Shown: one piece after another, positions 26,737 through 35,532 of the stretch
Numbering within the stretch: the first letter of the stretch is position 1
Layout of the letters: every line of letters begins with the position of its first letter
Origin: Desulfospira joergensenii DSM 10085
Lineage (GTDB): Bacteria; Desulfobacterota; Desulfobacteria; Desulfobacterales; Desulfobacteraceae
Length of the DNA stretch: 64,000 nucleotides
Assembly (NCBI RefSeq): GCF_000420085.1
Contig: NZ_ATUG01000002.1
Location: forward strand, 2,352,793-2,416,792
Reading direction: 5' to 3'
Position numbers and translations under genes: made by a program
Notes under the pieces: generated by a model
What the model was told of the DNA's origin: nothing
What the model saw: only the letters and a program-made list of their open reading frames with translations
Databases searched by the model: none

Positions 26737-27735
26737 ATGATTATCACCAGAACACCTTTTCGCATATCATTTTTTGGCGGCGGTACAGATTACCCTGCCT
26801 TTTATAAAGAACATAACGGTGCAGTATTAAGCACAACTATAAACAAATATTGTTATATCAATTGCAGGTTTTTACCGCCTTTTTTCGATTATAAATACCG
26901 GATTCGTTATACCAAACGGGAAACCGTCAATGACGTTTCTCAAATCCAGCACCCGACAGTAAGGGAATGCCTTAAACTATGCAACATTGAACAAGGGGTG
27001 GAAATGGTCCATACAAGTGATATCCCTGCACGTTCAGGGGTTGGATCAAGCTCTGCTTTTACCGTAGGCTTTCTAAACGCCTTGTATGCGTTGCGGGGAA
27101 AGATGACAACCAAAAGGCAGTTGGGAAGAGAGGCGATCTATATTGAACAGGAAATGGCCAGAGAAAATGTCGGTTCACAAGATCAAGTGGCCGCAGCATT
27201 TGGGGGATTAAACAGGATTGAATTCGGCGGGGAAAGAGAATTCTTTGTTAATCCGATAACCATTTCCGAAAGTAAAAAAAGTATTCTTCAGGATAATCTT
27301 TTGTTGTTTTTTACAGGTTTTGCAAGAACGGCTTCAAATATTGCCGGAGAACAAATTCGTCTCACACCGGAAAGAACAAAAGAGCTTAACGAAATGAAGG
27401 GGTTCGTAGATGAGGCCTGTTCCATATTGAATGGCAGCTCAAAAAGCATAGATGATTTTGGTAAACTGCTCCATGAGTCCTGGATGATCAAGAGGGAACT
27501 AACCGGTTTAATTTCAAACAAGGATATTGATGATATTTATGAGACCGCAATAAGTGCAGGAGCCCTTGGCGGAAAACTGTGTGGTGCGGGAGGGGGGGGG
27601 TTTATAATTTTTTATGTTCCGTCCAATAAACAGCAAAACGTTAGAAAGAGATTAAGCCAACTGCTTCATGTACCTTTTGGTTTTGACAGCCTTGGCAGCC
27701 AGATAATAATGTACTCAACCCAGGATTTTTTTTGA
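26737..27735 (+). CDS. hddA: GHMP kinase, D-glycero-D-manno-heptose 7-phosphate kinase-like
   Basis: About 332 residues. RTPFRISFFGGGTDYPAF is the N-terminal signature shared by HddA and L-fucokinase-type GHMP kinases, SGVGSSSAFTVGFLNAL is the ATP-binding motif 2 and KLCGAGGGGFI is motif 3. HddA phosphorylates heptose 7-phosphate at C1 in GDP-heptose synthesis. I chose the ATG at 26737 behind an ACAGGA, since the frame also opens upstream without a site. Motif 3 is written with nine consecutive G bases (27592-27600). GmhA and GmhB are not in the window. Confidence 0.82.
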   Translation: MIITRTPFRISFFGGGTDYPAFYKEHNGAVLSTTINKYCYINCRFLPPFFDYKYRIRYTKRETVNDVSQIQHPTVRECLKLCNIEQGVEMVHTSDIPARSGVGSSSAFTVGFLNALYALRGKMTTKRQLGREAIYIEQEMARENVGSQDQVAAAFGGLNRIEFGGEREFFVNPITISESKKSILQDNLLLFFTGFARTASNIAGEQIRLTPERTKELNEMKGFVDEACSILNGSSKSIDDFGKLLHESWMIKRELTGLISNKDIDDIYETAISAGALGGKLCGAGGGGFIIFYVPSNKQQNVRKRLSQLLHVPFGFDSLGSQIIMYSTQDFF

Positions 27736-27736
27736 A

Positions 27737-28426
27737 ATGGATGTTCTATTGCTTGTTGGCGGCAAAGGGACTCGTTTAAAGTCCGTGGTTAAAGATCGCC
27801 CCAAGCCAATGGCGGAGATAAACGGGCGCCCGTTTCTGGATAAATTAATCGAGTATGCCGCTTCCTTTGGGCACAACCGTTTTATCCTCTGTGCCGGGCA
27901 TATGTGGGAATATTTGGCTGACTATTATCGTTATTCAGATTTGCCTTATAAAATGGTGTTCTCAATTGAAAAGTCGGCTCTTGGAACAGGAGGGGCGGTC
28001 AGAAAGGCTGAAAAACATATCCTGACAGAGGATTTTTTGGTAATGAATGGTGATTCTTTTTGCCCGGTTGACCTAGAAACGTTTAAAGCTTTTCATCATA
28101 GAAATAAATCCGAAGTATCTGTTGCGGTTACAAAATCAAAGGACATAAAGGATTATGGGCTAATAGGTTTTGATGATTCGTACAGAATTAATAATTTCGA
28201 GGAAAAAAAAGAAAGTCCGGAAGAAGGCTTCATAAATGCCGGAGTCTATTTGTTTAACAAGCGGGTACTAAAAAGAATTCCGAAAAATTTAAAGTGTTCC
28301 CTTGAGAAGAATATTTTCCCCTCTATTGCAGGGGAGAATTTCTTTGCCTATCCTGTGGACAGTCGTGTTTTGGATATTGGAACGCCTATCCGTTATGACT
28401 TAGCAAGAAAGTATTTCTCCAGATAG
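27737..28426 (+). CDS. hddC: HddC-like sugar-1-phosphate nucleotidyltransferase
   Basis: A 229-residue nucleotidyltransferase starting one base after the hddA stop. LLVGGKGTRLKSVVKDRPKPMAEI is the nucleotide-binding signature and MNGDSFCPVD holds the metal-binding Asp. Size and pairing with hddA match HddC, which makes GDP-D-glycero-alpha-D-manno-heptose. The nucleotide specificity is inferred from the pairing. With the dehydratase at 17175 and the RmlC-like epimerase at 25233, a GDP-6-deoxy-heptose route can be drawn. Confidence 0.77.
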   Translation: MDVLLLVGGKGTRLKSVVKDRPKPMAEINGRPFLDKLIEYAASFGHNRFILCAGHMWEYLADYYRYSDLPYKMVFSIEKSALGTGGAVRKAEKHILTEDFLVMNGDSFCPVDLETFKAFHHRNKSEVSVAVTKSKDIKDYGLIGFDDSYRINNFEEKKESPEEGFINAGVYLFNKRVLKRIPKNLKCSLEKNIFPSIAGENFFAYPVDSRVLDIGTPIRYDLARKYFSR

Positions 28427-28492
28427 AGAAAATTTTATCATGCAATCAACTATATTTAAAGTGAATCGATCTGCAAAGGTTTGAGGCCAGCT

Positions 28493-29308
28493 ATGGGCTA
28501 TAATTATGATGATATAGTAAAATCATACAATAATGTCGGTGTATCAAAAGGAAGCGTTGTGCTGGTTAAAACAGATCTGCGCTATTTGGGTGGATATGAG
28601 TCCTCCAATGGTTTGAATCTGGTTTCAGCTCATTTTAATGCGCTGGCTGATTTGATTGATTTATCTGTTGGAACGATTGTGGTTTCAACGGCGACTGGAT
28701 CCTTGACAAACACAGATAAGCCATTTGATATCTCAAATACACCAAGTGAGATGGGGGTGTTTACCGAATTCGTAAGGCAGCAGAAGGGTGCAGTCCGAAG
28801 CTTTCATCCCTTCAATTCATATACAGCTATTGGCGCCCATTCTGATGGAATATGCAAAAACGTAAGCCGTCATTCTTTTGGATTAGAATCACCAAAAGCC
28901 CGTTTATTAGAATTTGATCCGTTATATCTAAGTATAGGCCTGGAACCTCGTTGGACTTGCAGCTATATACACCATATTGAAATGCTGATGGGCGTGCCTT
29001 ACAGATATACCAAAGAATTTCATCATCCGGTGCTTCAAAGGAATCGTCAAATAAAAAAGGAGTTATTTTATACCCATGTCTGGTACCGTGGGCTGGGATT
29101 AAAAAAGAATAGTAATATAAATGAAAATATCTTCAAACATTATTACTCTTCCGGTCGGAAAATCAACCAGGCAAAACTTGGGCGGGGATTGGTATATGGG
29201 TATCGTTGCCGTGATTTTTGTAGCGCTGCTACAGAGTATTTACGCGATAATATTTATGGGTGGCTAAATTTTCCTCCTCCTGTTGGTAGCAGGCCCTGGA
29301 GAAAATAA
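28493..29308 (+). CDS. AAC(3)-family N-acyltransferase
   Basis: A 271-residue protein of the aminoglycoside 3-N-acetyltransferase fold. VSKGSVVLVKTDLRYLG, FDISNTPSEMGVFTEF, RSFHPFNSYTAIGAHSD and the SPKARLLEFDPLYLSIGL block are the recognisable family segments. In polysaccharide loci such proteins acylate amino sugars and are not antibiotic-resistance genes. The donor might be acetyl-CoA or an acyl group from the ACP at 35290. The ATG at 28493 follows a GAGG at a good distance; the TTG at 28481 is an alternative. Confidence 0.8.
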   Translation: MGYNYDDIVKSYNNVGVSKGSVVLVKTDLRYLGGYESSNGLNLVSAHFNALADLIDLSVGTIVVSTATGSLTNTDKPFDISNTPSEMGVFTEFVRQQKGAVRSFHPFNSYTAIGAHSDGICKNVSRHSFGLESPKARLLEFDPLYLSIGLEPRWTCSYIHHIEMLMGVPYRYTKEFHHPVLQRNRQIKKELFYTHVWYRGLGLKKNSNINENIFKHYYSSGRKINQAKLGRGLVYGYRCRDFCSAATEYLRDNIYGWLNFPPPVGSRPWRK

Positions 29309-29366
29309 TATAGTATTCAATAAATCAACCCATAAATAATCCATGATTGAACAATAGGAAGGCTAA

Positions 29367-30650
29367 ATGATTGACGTCGACTGGATCAACGGGCAGAAAG
29401 CAAATAAAAAAAAGATGGGCTTAAGCCAGATATTATCCATTCTGGATTATAATCGGTCTCAACTTACCAAAATCAGCATTGTAAAGTTGTTGGATACGCT
29501 AGAATCATTTGCAGCCTCTATTCTAAACAGATCCAGTAAATTACTGAAAAAATATCCTGACTCTGGTGTTCCCTTTTTAGGAAGATGGTGTGGGAGTGGT
29601 AATGTAAAAGCCATTTTTAATGATACTTTCGGAGATATAACGGTTCTTGATTGCTATAAACCAAGAAAGAACGTAAAAAATAGAGAAATCAGAGCTTTTC
29701 CTAAGGGCAATGTCGTCCATTGGATGGCTGGGAATGTGCCCACACTGGGCCTGCTTTCTCTCGTATCTGGAGTATTAACGAAAAATTCTAATATCGTACG
29801 AATTAATAGTTTAGCTGATTTAATGTTAGCTGATTTGATGCACCACCTCAGCCAGATAGATGAAATCGGTTATATTATGGCGAGTTCCGTAGCAATAGTT
29901 CGTTACGATTATAACGATAAAAAAATAGCAGAAGAGTTATCTCTTTCTGCTGACAATCGGATAATTTGGGGAGGAGATCAGAGTACTGCATCAATCAAAA
30001 GATTACCAGTTAAGCCTACATGTACGGACCTTGTTTTTCCTGATAGAACGTCATTTGCAGTTGTGGGTGAGGAAAAACTGTCGGAAGACAGGATGCCGGC
30101 AATAGCAAGGTTAATTGCCCATGATATTTCCGTTTTCGAGCAAAAAGCATGTGCCTCGCCGCATACCATATTTTTGGATACAGACAGTAGTGAAGCTATT
30201 AAAAGGTTTTGTATGGTTCTGAAGGATGCTATGGAGGAAACATTAAAAAGAATTCCCAAGCGTATGCCGTCGCAGAATGAAGTTCAGGCAATTGTAAAAA
30301 TGCGCACACGATATGACATGTTTCATGATGCATGGTATTCAGAAGGATCTGAATTCTCAATTTTAAGCGATGATATGATACAATTAGGTCCTGCCATAGG
30401 CAATAGGCTGGTATATGTTAGAAAACTTCCGTCTGATGAAGAACTCATTAAAATCTTACCAGATAACATCCAATCTGTCGGTATTGAGGCTGATACAGAA
30501 TCCTTTGAAAGATTGACGGATGTTTTAGGTGCAGCAGGTGTTCATCGCTTTACCCCGATTGGTGCCATGACTCAGTTTGAAATACCCTGGGATGGGTTTG
30601 CACTGCCTCAATACCTTATTCGCTGGACGACCAGACCAACTCAAAAATAG
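29367..30650 (+). CDS. luxC: LuxC-family acyl-CoA/acyl-protein reductase
   Basis: A 427-residue aldehyde-dehydrogenase-like protein of the LuxC family. FPKGNVVHWMAGNVPTLG is the conserved N-terminal block, IIWGGDQST the nucleotide-side motif, and Cys262 in FEQKACASPH the acyl-accepting cysteine. LuxC reduces an activated acyl group to the aldehyde with NADPH. No luciferase genes are present. The partners expected in a Lux-type fatty-acid reductase, an alpha/beta hydrolase and LuxE, follow downstream but are now separated by an insertion sequence 21 bp after this gene. Substrate unknown. Confidence 0.87.
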   Translation: MIDVDWINGQKANKKKMGLSQILSILDYNRSQLTKISIVKLLDTLESFAASILNRSSKLLKKYPDSGVPFLGRWCGSGNVKAIFNDTFGDITVLDCYKPRKNVKNREIRAFPKGNVVHWMAGNVPTLGLLSLVSGVLTKNSNIVRINSLADLMLADLMHHLSQIDEIGYIMASSVAIVRYDYNDKKIAEELSLSADNRIIWGGDQSTASIKRLPVKPTCTDLVFPDRTSFAVVGEEKLSEDRMPAIARLIAHDISVFEQKACASPHTIFLDTDSSEAIKRFCMVLKDAMEETLKRIPKRMPSQNEVQAIVKMRTRYDMFHDAWYSEGSEFSILSDDMIQLGPAIGNRLVYVRKLPSDEELIKILPDNIQSVGIEADTESFERLTDVLGAAGVHRFTPIGAMTQFEIPWDGFALPQYLIRWTTRPTQK

Positions 30651-30671
30651 TTTTATATCTGATTTTACTAA

Positions 30672-31509
30672 GAGCTGTTTCTAAAAAAGTTAAAAAAATA
30701 TAGACATTTGAAATATCCCATGATTTCGTTCTGTTTATGAACAGGCATGCTATTTCAGATGAGAAGTGGGTACAGATCGAACCGATTTTATCATCACAGA
30801 AAAAAGAGACACGGGGCGGAAGCCCAAGGATAATCGGCTAATGTTTAACGGAATTTTATGGATTTTGAAAACAGGAGCTCCTTGGCGAGATTTGCCAAAG
30901 GAATTTGGGCCTTGGCAAACCGTTTATAAAAGATTTGCCAAGTGGACCACCATTGCAGCATGGAAAGATCTTTTTGAAGGGCTTGTGAGAGATTGGGATA
31001 AAGAATCCCTAATGATAGATGGTTCCTATGTAAAAGTTCATCAACATGGCTGTGGAGCACAGGGAGGCCAATATTCACAGGCTATAGGGAGAAGTAAAGG
31101 AGGCCTGACCACAAAAATTCATGCTGTGGTTGATGGCCTTGGGAATCCTCTTCGAATCAAGCTGACCGGTGGAAATGTGCACGACATGGTCCCTTCGTGT
31201 GAATTGATCTCAGGTATAAAAACAGACCAATTCCTTGCAGATAGGGCTTATGATGCGGATAAACTCATTGAACTTGCAGAGTCAGCAGGCTGCAAAGTGA
31301 TTATTCCGTCAAAGGCCAATAGAAAGGTCCAGAGAAAAATTGATAAACATACCTACAAAGAACGCCATTTAGTGGAATGTTTTTTTGCAAAAATAAAGTC
31401 GTATCGTCGAGTTTCGATTCGATATGAAAAATTGGCCAGCAGGTACCATGCGATGGTGCTCATGGCTTCTTGCTTGGTCTGGTTGCAATGATTTATTTAG
31501 AAACAGCCC
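30672..31509. mobile_element. IS5-family (IS427-like) insertion sequence, copy B
   Basis: An 838-bp element with 14-bp ends GAGCTGTTTCTAAA (30672-30685) and TTTAGAAACAGCCC (31496-31509) and a 4-bp direct repeat CTAA on both sides (30668-30671 and 31510-31513). It inserted between luxC and the alpha/beta hydrolase gene. It differs from copy A at many positions and has a different target duplication, so it is an independent insertion. Confidence 0.9.
30737..31491 (+). pseudogene. IS5-family transposase with N-terminal frameshift
   Basis: The gene opens with ATG at 30737 (MNRHAISDEKW as in copy A), but one base is missing at about 30813-30817. Copy A reads CGA GGA CGC where copy B has CGG GG CGG, so the frame breaks after 27 codons. 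The rest, with DGSYVK, LADRAYD and the ECFFAKIK Glu motif, is intact in the other frame to the TGA at 31491. An ATG at 30766 in that frame could give an N-terminally altered protein, but the usual first domain would be lost. Probably inactive. Confidence 0.85.
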
Positions 31510-31537
31510 CTAATCAAGTCCTTGTATTTTTTCAGGT

Positions 31538-32398
31538 TTGAGATTGAAACAATCAAAATCGGCTGATCCCATACCAGATAAGGTCTCATCTTGGTGTGAT
31601 ACCTACAAAATAAGTTATCATTTTAATCGAATCAATAATAAAAAAATATTCTGGATTGAGACGGGAAAGGGTTTCCCATTAGTGTTAGTTCATGGTTTTA
31701 ACGCGTCCTTTTATACATGGAGATTTTTGTTTAAGAATCAAGTAAGTGGATTTAGGTATATTGCGTTGGATCTGCCTGGGTTTGGATGTTCAGAGTCAGA
31801 TATGAAAAAGAATGGGAATATTGGTGTCTATGCAGATGTTATAAATGAATTTTTAAAATTTAATGCGATAAAAGAAGCTGTATTAATTGGTCATTCATTT
31901 GGAGGTCTGCTTTGTCAATATTTTGTGCAGAAATATTATTATAGAACAAAAGCTGTTGTATTAGTAGCACCTGCCATTCCTGGAAATGTACGTCCCCCCA
32001 AAAAAGTAGAAAAGGGATTCATGTTGTACTCATATCATAACCCGAGGGTTTTAATGCCTCAGGATTTTGATATGTTCAAAGCCATCGGTTTGAAAACCCC
32101 TAAAGCGTTATTAAAAATTAAGAAATTCCCAAAATGGTCTGGCTCTCATGAGATATCGATCCCATGTCTGGTTGTTTGGGGGAAAAAAGATTTGATTCTG
32201 CCCATTGAGAATATAGAGGATTTAAAAAGCAGATTTAGCAATGTGGAGATCGCAGAATTAGAGGATGCAGGGCATTGTCTTCATGAAGAAAAACCAAAAT
32301 TGTTTGAAACGTATTTAATTTATTTTATATCGAGTATTTTAAATAGAAATGCGGATAAATTAATTAGTGTCAAAAAGGATCCAAATCAACCTGTTTAA
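31538..32398 (+). CDS. Alpha/beta hydrolase (LuxD-position)
   Basis: A 286-residue alpha/beta-fold hydrolase. VLVHGFNASFYTW forms the oxyanion region, GHSFGG holds the nucleophile Ser120, WGKKDLILP the acid and DAGHCLHEEKP the His. It stands between LuxC and LuxE, the place taken by the acyl transferase/thioesterase LuxD in bioluminescence operons, though its sequence is closer to general esterases. It might release or transfer an acyl group from the ACP. The start (TTG) is uncertain because copy B of the insertion sequence ends just 28 bp upstream. Confidence 0.8.
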   Translation: MRLKQSKSADPIPDKVSSWCDTYKISYHFNRINNKKIFWIETGKGFPLVLVHGFNASFYTWRFLFKNQVSGFRYIALDLPGFGCSESDMKKNGNIGVYADVINEFLKFNAIKEAVLIGHSFGGLLCQYFVQKYYYRTKAVVLVAPAIPGNVRPPKKVEKGFMLYSYHNPRVLMPQDFDMFKAIGLKTPKALLKIKKFPKWSGSHEISIPCLVVWGKKDLILPIENIEDLKSRFSNVEIAELEDAGHCLHEEKPKLFETYLIYFISSILNRNADKLISVKKDPNQPV

Positions 32399-32422
32399 CA
32401 TTTTGATACTATAGAGGAATTT

Positions 32423-33178
32423 ATGATTGATCCTGAAATTATAGATAAGAGTAAAATAGTAGAGTCAAAATCGCCAATTCCAGAGGACTCAATTGGAGTT
32501 TCTGAAGCCGCATTAAAAATGGCGTATCCATATTTGGGACATCGAGATTATACACATGGATCTTCTATGATTGAAGGTATGCTAAAAAGTATTCATATGG
32601 CTCATCCGTATAAAGATAGCTCAACTGCTCAAATCAGGCAATTTAGGATTATTCGTCAGTTTGCCAATCATGCCACTGCCGAAAGCATGAAAACAGAGAA
32701 TGCCAGTAGGCATCCCAGATTAGGAGAAGCCCAGGCGCGTCTTGACATGCAGATAAATGGTGAAAAATATACCAGTTTATTGTTCTCTTCTATGGATCCC
32801 ATTAATTGGAGATTGCCAGAATATAACGCAGCTGATTACGTCCGGGAAGTGAGCTGCGTTAATGAGAAGAACTCTTTTGGAAGATTACAAAATATAAATG
32901 ATTTTGTTGATTTAATTAGAGGCGTTAATGAGATCAACAGGCAACTTACTGTCAGTTGTTTCCCAGAGGAATCCTGGTCAAAAAGGGTCCGGTGGGCTTA
33001 TATAAAAAAGTTTCCATTCCTTTCAGATGACGAGGTCTTAAAAGCAGAAAAAGTAAGCTTTGGAGCACCTAAAATTGTTGATTTAAAAAATCATCGTTTT
33101 GAGATCAAAGAGGCTGAGTTGGAAGGGAAAGAACTGAAGCATTTTTTTCAAATCTGCTTTTTTATTGAATTATCATAA
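32423..33178 (+). CDS. Unknown protein in the Lux-like cassette
   Basis: A 251-residue soluble protein that I do not recognise. It has no signal peptide or membrane helix. Visible features are MAYPYLGHRDYTHGSSMIEGMLKSI near residue 35, HPRLGEAQARLDMQING in the middle and a beta-rich C-terminal half. The pattern is vaguely like acyl-thioester (hot-dog) enzymes, but this is a weak impression. It abuts the LuxE-like gene (ATAA then ATGG, no gap), so it very probably takes part in the same acyl pathway. Confidence 0.7.
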   Translation: MIDPEIIDKSKIVESKSPIPEDSIGVSEAALKMAYPYLGHRDYTHGSSMIEGMLKSIHMAHPYKDSSTAQIRQFRIIRQFANHATAESMKTENASRHPRLGEAQARLDMQINGEKYTSLLFSSMDPINWRLPEYNAADYVREVSCVNEKNSFGRLQNINDFVDLIRGVNEINRQLTVSCFPEESWSKRVRWAYIKKFPFLSDDEVLKAEKVSFGAPKIVDLKNHRFEIKEAELEGKELKHFFQICFFIELS

Positions 33179-34306
33179 ATGGAAGGATCTACTATGCCAT
33201 TTGAATCCGTTAAAAATTTATTATCAGTCCCTATATATGACCATAACTATTCGGAAAAACAGGCATTATTAGTAAGGGTACTAAAAAAAATATGCACTCA
33301 CCACTATGAGAACTGTCCACAATACCGAATGTTGTGTAAAAAAAAGGATTTTAATCCCCAACAATTCAAAACACTGGAGGAAATTCCTTTTTTGCCTACT
33401 GATATATTTAAAGACACGCTTCTGCTATCAATTCCTGAAAATCAAGTTTTTCGTGAAATACAATCAAGTGCAACAACATCTGGAAGACCCAGCAGGATGG
33501 GGGTAAACAAGGAGAATAATCAGTTGTTAACGAAATCTCTTCAGCGGATTCTGCTTGAGCGTGTAGGAAATAAGCGACACAATACCATGATATTAGACGA
33601 TGAGTCCGCTCTTGGGCGCGGTAAGATTGTATCAGCAAGGGCTTCCATGACAAAAACTTTATCATTTCTGTCAAGCAAAATTTCAACCTGCCTGGTTTCT
33701 GATTCTGAAGCGTTAGGATTAGATAAAGCCAAACTAACAAAATATTTTGATCAAGCGGGTGAAGGGGAAGACCATCTCCTGTTTGGCTTTACATTTATTT
33801 TGTACAAGTATGTTGTTCAACCACTGCTTTCTAAAGGCACAACCTTCCATCTGCCAAAATTAAAGATTATCCATGCTGGCGGCTGGAAAAAACTCCAAGA
33901 TCAAAAAGTATCTGAGGAAAAATTAATAAAGGATTGTTGTCGCTGTTTTGGTGTGTTGCCAGAAAATATAATCGATCTCTATGGATTCTCTGAGCAAAGT
34001 GGATTGCTATACCCAACCTGTGAATATGGCTTCCGCCATACACCGGTTTGGAGTGAGGTTATATGCCGGGATCCATTATCCTTAAAGCCGTTACCTGAAA
34101 AAATGGAGGGACTGATGCAATTTATTACTCCCCTTCAGATATCATATCCGGGTCACAGTGTATTAACTGAAGATATTGGGATGATCATTGGGCAGGATAA
34201 ATGTGATTGTGGAAGAAATGGAACGGCTTTTAAAGTTATTGGACGATCAGACTATGCATCAGAGGAGCGGGGTTGCGGAGACATTATGAGTCATTATTTT
34301 AATTGA
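33179..34306 (+). CDS. luxE: LuxE-family acyl-protein synthetase
   Basis: A 375-residue member of the LuxE acyl-protein synthetase family, which is related to adenylate-forming ligases. EEIPFLPTDIFKD, IQSSATTSGRPSR (phosphate loop), LLFGFTFILYK, LKIIHAGGWKKL and DLYGFSEQSGLLYPTCE are the diagnostic blocks. It activates a carboxylic acid with ATP and passes it to a protein thiol. Here the acceptor could be the LuxC-like reductase or the ACP at 35290. An ATG at 33194, behind GGAAGGATC, is an alternative start. The C-terminus has a CDCGRNG cysteine pair. Confidence 0.88.
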   Translation: MEGSTMPFESVKNLLSVPIYDHNYSEKQALLVRVLKKICTHHYENCPQYRMLCKKKDFNPQQFKTLEEIPFLPTDIFKDTLLLSIPENQVFREIQSSATTSGRPSRMGVNKENNQLLTKSLQRILLERVGNKRHNTMILDDESALGRGKIVSARASMTKTLSFLSSKISTCLVSDSEALGLDKAKLTKYFDQAGEGEDHLLFGFTFILYKYVVQPLLSKGTTFHLPKLKIIHAGGWKKLQDQKVSEEKLIKDCCRCFGVLPENIIDLYGFSEQSGLLYPTCEYGFRHTPVWSEVICRDPLSLKPLPEKMEGLMQFITPLQISYPGHSVLTEDIGMIIGQDKCDCGRNGTAFKVIGRSDYASEERGCGDIMSHYFN

Positions 34307-34312
34307 GGTTTT

Positions 34313-35269
34313 GTGGATTCAAAGGAGCAGTTGATGAGGAATTTTACAACAGACACTACCAGTTTTTCTAAACTGGTAGGAGAGATCAAAAAAAAAGATG
34401 TGTTTCAAAAAAAATCTATTCAAAAGTTACTTAACCAATATGGAGATGAGTACCTGGAATTTGCGGAGAGTGTTGTCATAAGGATGCTTAAAGCAGTGGA
34501 TAGGGGAGATTGTTTCGAATATTTGGCTGATACTTATTTATGGTATACAAAGCTTTTGCGGATAGAGGAAATGTATTATGCAAAAGAGGGGAAGTACAGG
34601 TACGACAACTATGAAGAAGTATATGAAAAAGTGTATAGCCGCGATGACTATATGTTTGATTATGTTGTTGGTCTAGGATTGAGCCAGCCACTTTGGGCAA
34701 ATCATTATAGAATTTTCCGGTTTTTCCTTGATGAATTCGTTCCAATGATCCATCAGGGAAAAACAGGAGCTGAAATTGGAGTAGGGCATGGGTTATTCCA
34801 TTCTGAAGCAATGCTTGGTGCACCTGAACTTAATACATATCTTCTAGATGTCAGTAAAACATCTTTGGCCATGACACAGAAAATGATAAAAGCTTCAGGA
34901 ATTGATCCGAAGAGAGCAACACCTGTTAATGTGGATGTACAAAAAGACATTCCAATAGAAGACGGGTCTTTAGATGTTTTGTTGCTGGGAGAATTAATAG
35001 AGCATATTCAGGATGGGGAAAACGTGATGACCACGTTATCGAAGAAGTTAAAACCGGGTGGACATTGCTACTTTTCAACCGCTGCCAATGCCCCTGCAGA
35101 GGACCATATACTGCTTTTTAAAACACCAGATGAAATCAGGCGATTTGTTAACAAATGCGGATGGAATATTATAAAGGAAAAGATGTTTACATTGAATAAT
35201 ATGAGTATAGATTATGCTACTGAAAATTTAAAAAACATTAATTATTGTGCAGTCATTCAACCTGCATAA
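34313..35269 (+). CDS. Class I SAM-dependent methyltransferase
   Basis: A 318-residue protein. The N-terminal 135 residues are helical and of unknown role. GKTGAEIGVGHGLFHSEAM is the SAM-binding motif I, LLGELIEHIQDGENVMTTL the motif around the post-II acidic residue, and LKPGGHCYFSTA motif III. It may methylate the acyl chain, the carboxylate or a sugar. An alternative ATG at 34334 follows AAAGGAG at good spacing and may be the true start. The ACP gene follows after 20 bp. Confidence 0.8.
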   Translation: MDSKEQLMRNFTTDTTSFSKLVGEIKKKDVFQKKSIQKLLNQYGDEYLEFAESVVIRMLKAVDRGDCFEYLADTYLWYTKLLRIEEMYYAKEGKYRYDNYEEVYEKVYSRDDYMFDYVVGLGLSQPLWANHYRIFRFFLDEFVPMIHQGKTGAEIGVGHGLFHSEAMLGAPELNTYLLDVSKTSLAMTQKMIKASGIDPKRATPVNVDVQKDIPIEDGSLDVLLLGELIEHIQDGENVMTTLSKKLKPGGHCYFSTAANAPAEDHILLFKTPDEIRRFVNKCGWNIIKEKMFTLNNMSIDYATENLKNINYCAVIQPA

Positions 35270-35289
35270 GATAGTAAGGAGAAAAACAT

Positions 35290-35529
35290 ATGGAGAATGT
35301 TCAAAACCGCTGTGCTAAGGTTGTATCAGAAGTAATGGATGTGAATATTGAACAGATCGACCTCGACACCACACCGGAAAATTTAGATGAATGGGATTCG
35401 CTCACTCATGTTCAACTCGTTATTGAATTAGAAAAGGAGTTTGATATACAGATTTCGCCGGAAGAGGGTATTGAATATTTTACAAGTTTTAAAGGAATTG
35501 TGCAGTTCATAAGTAATAAAAAAAGCTAA
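35290..35529 (+). CDS. Acyl carrier protein
   Basis: A 79-residue acidic ACP. DEWDSLTHVQLVIELEKEF contains Ser37, the phosphopantetheine attachment site in a DSL motif, and the four-helix pattern is regular. It follows AAGGAGAAAAAC, a strong ribosome-binding site. It would carry the acyl group handled by the LuxE, hydrolase, LuxC and methyltransferase proteins of this cassette. A dedicated ACP outside a fatty-acid operon signals a private acyl pathway. Similar ACPs serve acyl decoration of sugars. Confidence 0.92.
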   Translation: MENVQNRCAKVVSEVMDVNIEQIDLDTTPENLDEWDSLTHVQLVIELEKEFDIQISPEEGIEYFTSFKGIVQFISNKKS

Positions 35530-35532
35530 GCC

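Noticed and set aside
28493..29308. Aminoglycoside-resistance gene
   Set aside because: The fold is AAC(3)-like, but in this operon acylation of an amino sugar is far more likely.
2215..31509. Composite transposon made of the two 0.84-kb elements
   Set aside because: Each copy has its own target duplication (CTAG and CTAA) and the copies differ at many positions, so they inserted independently.
29367..34306. Bioluminescence (lux) operon
   Set aside because: No luxA or luxB luciferase gene is present, and the ACP, methyltransferases and setting in a glycan locus point elsewhere.
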